A stretch of DNA of 64,000 nt. Origin: Sapria himalayana (Eukaryota; Streptophyta; Magnoliopsida; Malpighiales; Rafflesiaceae). The stretch spans positions 881,196-945,195 of the forward strand of contig JAREIK010001716.1 in assembly GCA_029783825.1 (NCBI GenBank), given 5' to 3'. A model generated the notes under the pieces. That model searched no databases. It was given only the letters and a program-made list of their open reading frames with translations, and was not told the origin of the DNA. This document shows, piece by piece, positions 59,940-64,000 of the stretch (the first letter of the stretch is position 1; each line of letters opens with the position of its first letter). A program made the translations under genes and the position numbers.

Positions 59940-60190
59940 GTGCCAAAAAAAAACACACACACACATATATATATATATATTAGATGTTTCTATGTTTTTA
60001 ATATTGGAGAACGGAGCGATTCGGATAACCCGAATGGATCAGATTCTGCTTCTAAAATTTTTTTGGCTTATTATCCATTGCTACATTTGCAGTCTCTCAA
60101 TATTTTAATTCTTGCACTTATAATAAAATATTATAACAGTAAAAATATTTGGTTATTCAAATCAGATAATCAAAATAAAATTATATGCTA
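59940..60190. other. Foreign insert or rearranged junction at the left of hAT copy C
   Basis: Starts with an A-run, (CA)n and (TA)n at 59945-59980 and has no equivalent in copy B, where the hAT left end and hairpins stand. It contains GAGAACGGAGCGATTCGGATAA words and no gene. The homology to copy B resumes at about 60200 (TTTCATTTTGTAATATAAAT). Confidence 0.5.
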
Positions 60191-60194
60191 CAGT

Positions 60195-62718
60195 CTTCTC
60201 TATTTAGTATTTCATTTTGTAATATAAATATTAGATATACATATTCTATATTATTTTTTTTATTTGCACTCAACACTTGTATATATGGAATAGATGATTC
60301 ATTGTGGTGTAGGTGTGCCTACCAGCTTATGAAATGCTACAACTTGTTTGCCTAGATTTTAGAAGATAGAATTTATAATAAAGTAATCTATGGTATAGTA
60401 CTATTTTTTAAATTTTTTGTTACATTGCTAGTTTAGAATTTTTTTTCTTTTAATTTCATGTTTTATTTATATAAATAAATAATTTAAAAAATGTCACATG
60501 GTGAATTTAGAAAAAAAGAGTATCAAATTGATGTATATGAAGATAATAATAATAATCCTACTGAAAGGTCAGAGGTGAAACTATGCTTTCTCCAAAAGCC
60601 TCGACCCAAACCTATGTCACCTAAAAAATAAAAAAATAGGCAAATATCAATAAAAAGGACACTTTAAAATAATAAAAATTAAAAATTCTAAGAGTGTCGA
60701 TGAAGAATCTATACAATATATATTATAAAAAATATATACATATAGGAGTGCATGTGAGCATCTAAAGAGGCATGCAGATCTAAGTATCAAAAAATATTAT
60801 GTATTAGATTCAAGGCAAACCTAGTAGTGAGGTCTTTCGAGGTGGATGTAGTTCAGCTTCATTGACCCTCTTTATATACCACAATAATATTGGAGGGGGG
60901 TGGGACATGATCAAACTGATTACTATTATGAGTCTCTTGATTATATATTTAGAGGATCCTTAGATGTCAATATTATATAAACCTATTTCTAGCCTACTTA
61001 TTGTAAGATTTCTAGGTCCACTTGCAGGATTGACATAATAAAAGTTTATAATTTAGAGATATATTAATGATTAATGAATTTAGGAAATATAGTAGAAAGA
61101 TATTTATGACATATGATATATGGACTAGTTGTAATGATGTATCATGTGCATGCCTCAACACTGAATACATAGATTTCGAATGGAAACTTAATAAAAAAAA
61201 TATTAAGATCTTTGAGATTCTTTATCCTTTTGATATCCCTTCCATATATGAGTTTATGTTACATATCTTAAAGAAATATCATATTGAAAATAAAATATTT
61301 ATTATAACTTTCAATAATATTTCTAATAATGGCATAGTAATTAGTATGTTTAATTAAGACTATTAAAGATTGATTATTAAGTGAGATATTTCATAGTAGG
61401 TTAATGTGTCATGTGATTAACCTTTTAGTACATGCATGAATTAAAATTATTTCTCCCACACTAAAAATGAAATTCACTAAAATATCTTAGGATACCTAGC
61501 ATACAATAGAAGTTTAGCAGCGTATGTTTGTCTACAAGGCTTAAATTTTTTTTAATGGATGTGAGATTTTATTGGAATTATACCTACATGATATTAGAGT
61601 CACGTGTTTGCTACCAACACATAATATAAGACTACTTCAATAATAAGAGTGTTGAGCTTATTATTGATGATTTTGATTAGGATACAAAATTTTCATTTTT
61701 AAAATTTTAATGAGTTTTAATGACATAATGAACATGTGTTTGTCTATGTACACTTTCATCACTTACAACTGTGCATATGTAATATTAGTAGCATATTTAG
61801 CACATATGGAGATCATCCTGCCATTAATATCATAGTTGTTGAGATAGAAACCAAGTATTTGAAATACTAGTTTTCTATTCCAACTCTATTATTTGGCTAC
61901 TTGTATGGAATTTAATGTTAAAGTAAAAAAGATAAAAAATAATTTAACATACATATCCATATGCATGAATTAGGTTTACTAACCTGAAGGGTTCATTCAC
62001 GAAAAATTATCATACCTACTTTCATATTACGATATTAGTATGGTAGTTCTAGCCATGCTCCGAGTATGCTAGTTCTAGCCATGCTCCGAGTATGCTAGTT
62101 CTATCCATGCTCCTAGTATGGATATGAATACTATATTACAATTGATCATAGATAATTCTTGTTAAATATCATACTTATACTATGCTACATTTCTATTAGT
62201 TATTTATGTTTGCCATTTGATTTTCAATTTTAATTTATGCACTTTTGTAATTTCTCATTTGATGACTAATGTACGATGTAAGTAATATGTAATATATTGG
62301 ATATTAGATTGGATTACACTTTGCAGTTATTCTTTTTTCTTATTTTAAATTTTGATTTTTTTATTCGATTTAAATCTTTTAAATTAAATAAAATTAAATT
62401 GATAAAAAATTATATTATGTATTATTCTTAGGTAGTCTTAGGTCTAAAGATTCAAGATTAGGGCCAAAAAAGGCCACTTTGTGTTACCGGAACCCAAACT
62501 AACCTAAATCAACTTAAATCAACACTATCTACTCTAGACTCTGCATGGCCTACTCAATTCCATACATGGTCCAGCATAGCCCTGCACTATGTGGGCCGAC
62601 CATGCCATGTTGGGCTGGCTGGTTGGTTTCCATGGGATGCCTAGCAAGGCATGGTGGCTTGGCAATCCCATGCTTAAAAGGGCCATGCTTGCATGATAGA
62701 ATATGTTTGATACGTCTA
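60195..62718 (+). mobile_element. hAT transposon, family 1, copy C (5' truncated)
   Basis: Right end TTTGATACGTCTA at 62706-62718, a near-copy of TTTGACACCTCTA. The 3' zone has TGGGCCGACCATGCCATG and GGCATGGTGGC words as in copy B. The left terminus is missing. The transposase remnant inside has an apparent start at 60491 (SHGEFRKKEYQID), a BED-like zone with LKRHADLS near 60755, and the frame 61067-61357 with TYDIWTSCNDVSCACLNTEY and NKIFIITFNNISNNG, the hAT catalytic-region signature (here N for the second D). Confidence 0.8.
62044..62121. repeat. Three tandem copies of a 26-bp unit
   Basis: The unit starts TAGTTCTAGCCATGCTCC and repeats at 62044, 62070 and 62096, the third with three changes. 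Only one copy is present at the equivalent places of hAT copy B (about 42620) and copy D (about 33525), so the expansion is private to copy C. Confidence 0.92.
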
Positions 62719-62739
62719 CATCAAACCACCTTTTGAGAT

Positions 62740-63540
62740 GATGCTGGTCTTTCTCCTTTTATATACTATTATTGTAGTCATAACAATTGACTTTTGCTGC
62801 TTTGTAACATGTAGCTAGTAAAATGTGTTCTTTTATCAAGCTGTGTGTTTCTCATAATACTTCTATCATATCTCTTAGAAATAAGAATAATATGAGAAGC
62901 TCATTCCTTCTTATTTTTTCTTTCTTCTTTGGAAAATAAAGTTTCTGAGATATGCATTAATATGACACTTATTGGTAGTTATATGCTTAGAGGAACCATA
63001 AAATTATCTATCCAAAAGTAACTCGATATTAGATAAGCTAATAGATCATCTTCTAGGTCAATTTTCATGGATGAAAGCTGATTCACTAGTCCTTGAAAGA
63101 TATTAATATGCACTAACATTAGGTTATGATCCTTGAATTTTAGGTTTACTAAATATCCAATGTTCAAAATTTTATTTCTAAATATGTTCATTTCAAATAT
63201 AAAGTTTAGTTTCTTTCATAACATGTCTATCTTCATTTCATCAACAACATATTGATAAGTATCACTATTTGTCTGTTGTCAAATTGTAGAGGCAACCCTG
63301 TGGTGCAAGTAACTCATTATTCTTCAATTTTTTTTTCAACTTTTATTTTCTTCCTTTTAGGATCATACAATTGTTTGACTATAAGGTAGTCATACATTCT
63401 ATTTTATCAAATAGAATAATTGATGCCAGTTAACTTTATTATCATATAATGAACATCCATGATAACAAGGATAACATGAACCACAAATTATCAACACGAA
63501 TAAAAAGGTCCTGAAATAGGGCCAAAATCACTATATTGAT
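62740..63540 (-). pseudogene. Copia-3 gag remnant, unit 3
   Basis: The best-kept copy. The minus-strand frame 63191-62979 reads ILNIGYLVNLKFKD, then GLVNQLSSMKIDLEDDLLAY and DNFMVPLS, matching the UBN2 gag pattern L-V-N-Q-L-x-x-M-x-I-x-L-E-D-E of plant copia elements. It lies immediately right of a hAT family 1 end, as in units 1 and 2. Confidence 0.8.
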
Positions 63541-64000
63541 ATCCAAATAATCTAATACTAGTTTTTGAGATTAGAATGTTTAAATCATGGTTTACTCTAA
63601 ACTACGAAATATTAAGAATAGCAGTTATTTCATGGTGTAAACATCCCATCCACAACAAAATCATATATGTGTTTATAAAACTCAAGTGTAAATATGAAAC
63701 ATGTGAATAAAACATATCTTGTGAGTTTTAGTTGCTTTTATGGTTAAATTTTGATACATACATGTTGATAAAAATATATATGGGTTTAGGAAGCTGGGCT
63801 ATATCAGATAATAATTATTCCTAGTAGAGATTCAACATGAGTGTCTAGCCTCTATCTATTGGGCTATTGAGAAGTTGGAATCATGCATTTTGTTAGTAAA
63901 TGTGATATAGTTCATGGCATATCTTGGTTTGGTGTGTTGACAAAGGTGGATGTTACTAGGTTGCATTCCTAGTGACAATAAAAAAAGCATTCAAGACATA
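63541..64000. other. Duplicated flank of unit 3, no gene seen
   Basis: 63555-63810 is similar to 49020-49230, so the third unit continues to near the window edge. The last 190 bases show no motif; a frame ending in the window could continue outside. Confidence 0.5.

Overview
This window looks like transposon-dense, AT-rich intergenic chromatin from the nuclear genome of a flowering plant. I found no host protein-coding gene, rRNA gene or intact tRNA gene in the 64 kb. The reasons for a plant are the Ty1/copia polyproteins with plant-type gag (UBN2), CCHC, integrase and reverse transcriptase motifs, LTR elements with plant initiator-tRNA-Met type primer sites (TGGTATCAGAG), BED-type hAT transposases, CACTA (En/Spm, TNP2-type) transposase remnants and an L1-type LINE remnant. 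The species cannot be named from this sequence.

Layout, left to right. 1-3.8 kb: AT-rich DNA with microsatellites and parts of a dispersed repeat (R1). 3.8-8.2 kb: a decayed copia element on the minus strand. 8.2-11.2 kb: a heavily decayed CACTA TNP2 transposase on the plus strand. 11.28-14.85 kb: a decayed autonomous-type hAT (copy A) carrying a nested 567-bp GC-rich non-autonomous hAT with an exact 8-bp target duplication. 15.56-18.86 kb: a second hAT family with BED finger, promoter-like region and subterminal repeats. 19.3-20.2 kb: an R1 copy. 20.857-25.482 kb: a nearly complete copia element with both LTRs, primer site, purine tract and 5-bp target duplication, broken by five in-frame stops and a frameshift. 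26.0-27.2 kb: LINE remnant. 27.3-27.5 kb: an orphan 3' end of the 15.6-18.9 kb hAT family. About 28.3-28.7 kb: a second CACTA-like fragment. 30.65-33.5 kb: an older inverted relative of the 20.9-25.5 kb copia.

From 33.5 kb to the end, the same series of degenerate blocks recurs two to three times in one orientation. The blocks are a hAT, a reverse-strand copia gag, a 1.2-kb unclassified block, a TATAAAA-type satellite, an LTR-like block and a reverse-strand copia RT/RNase H. This is an old tandem segmental duplication with period breaks near 34.6, 43.2 and 62.7 kb. Later events decorate single copies: a small hAT in the satellite at 37.08-37.52 kb (its empty site is seen at 57.55 kb), a complete copia element with LTRs at 44.012-48.982 kb inserted in the second gag copy, and a 26-bp triplication at 62.04-62.12 kb. 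The stretch 52.4-56 kb could not be classified.

No gene here appears able to make a full protein. Functional links are only within elements, such as LTR, primer site, gag-pol and purine tract, or transposase with its terminal repeats. I found no convincing new biological system. The best leads are the nested and empty-site structures, the subterminal repeat arrays shared by two copies of one hAT family, a tRNA-Lys-like antisense sequence and palindrome pair in front of a hAT transposase, and the duplicated transposon block.
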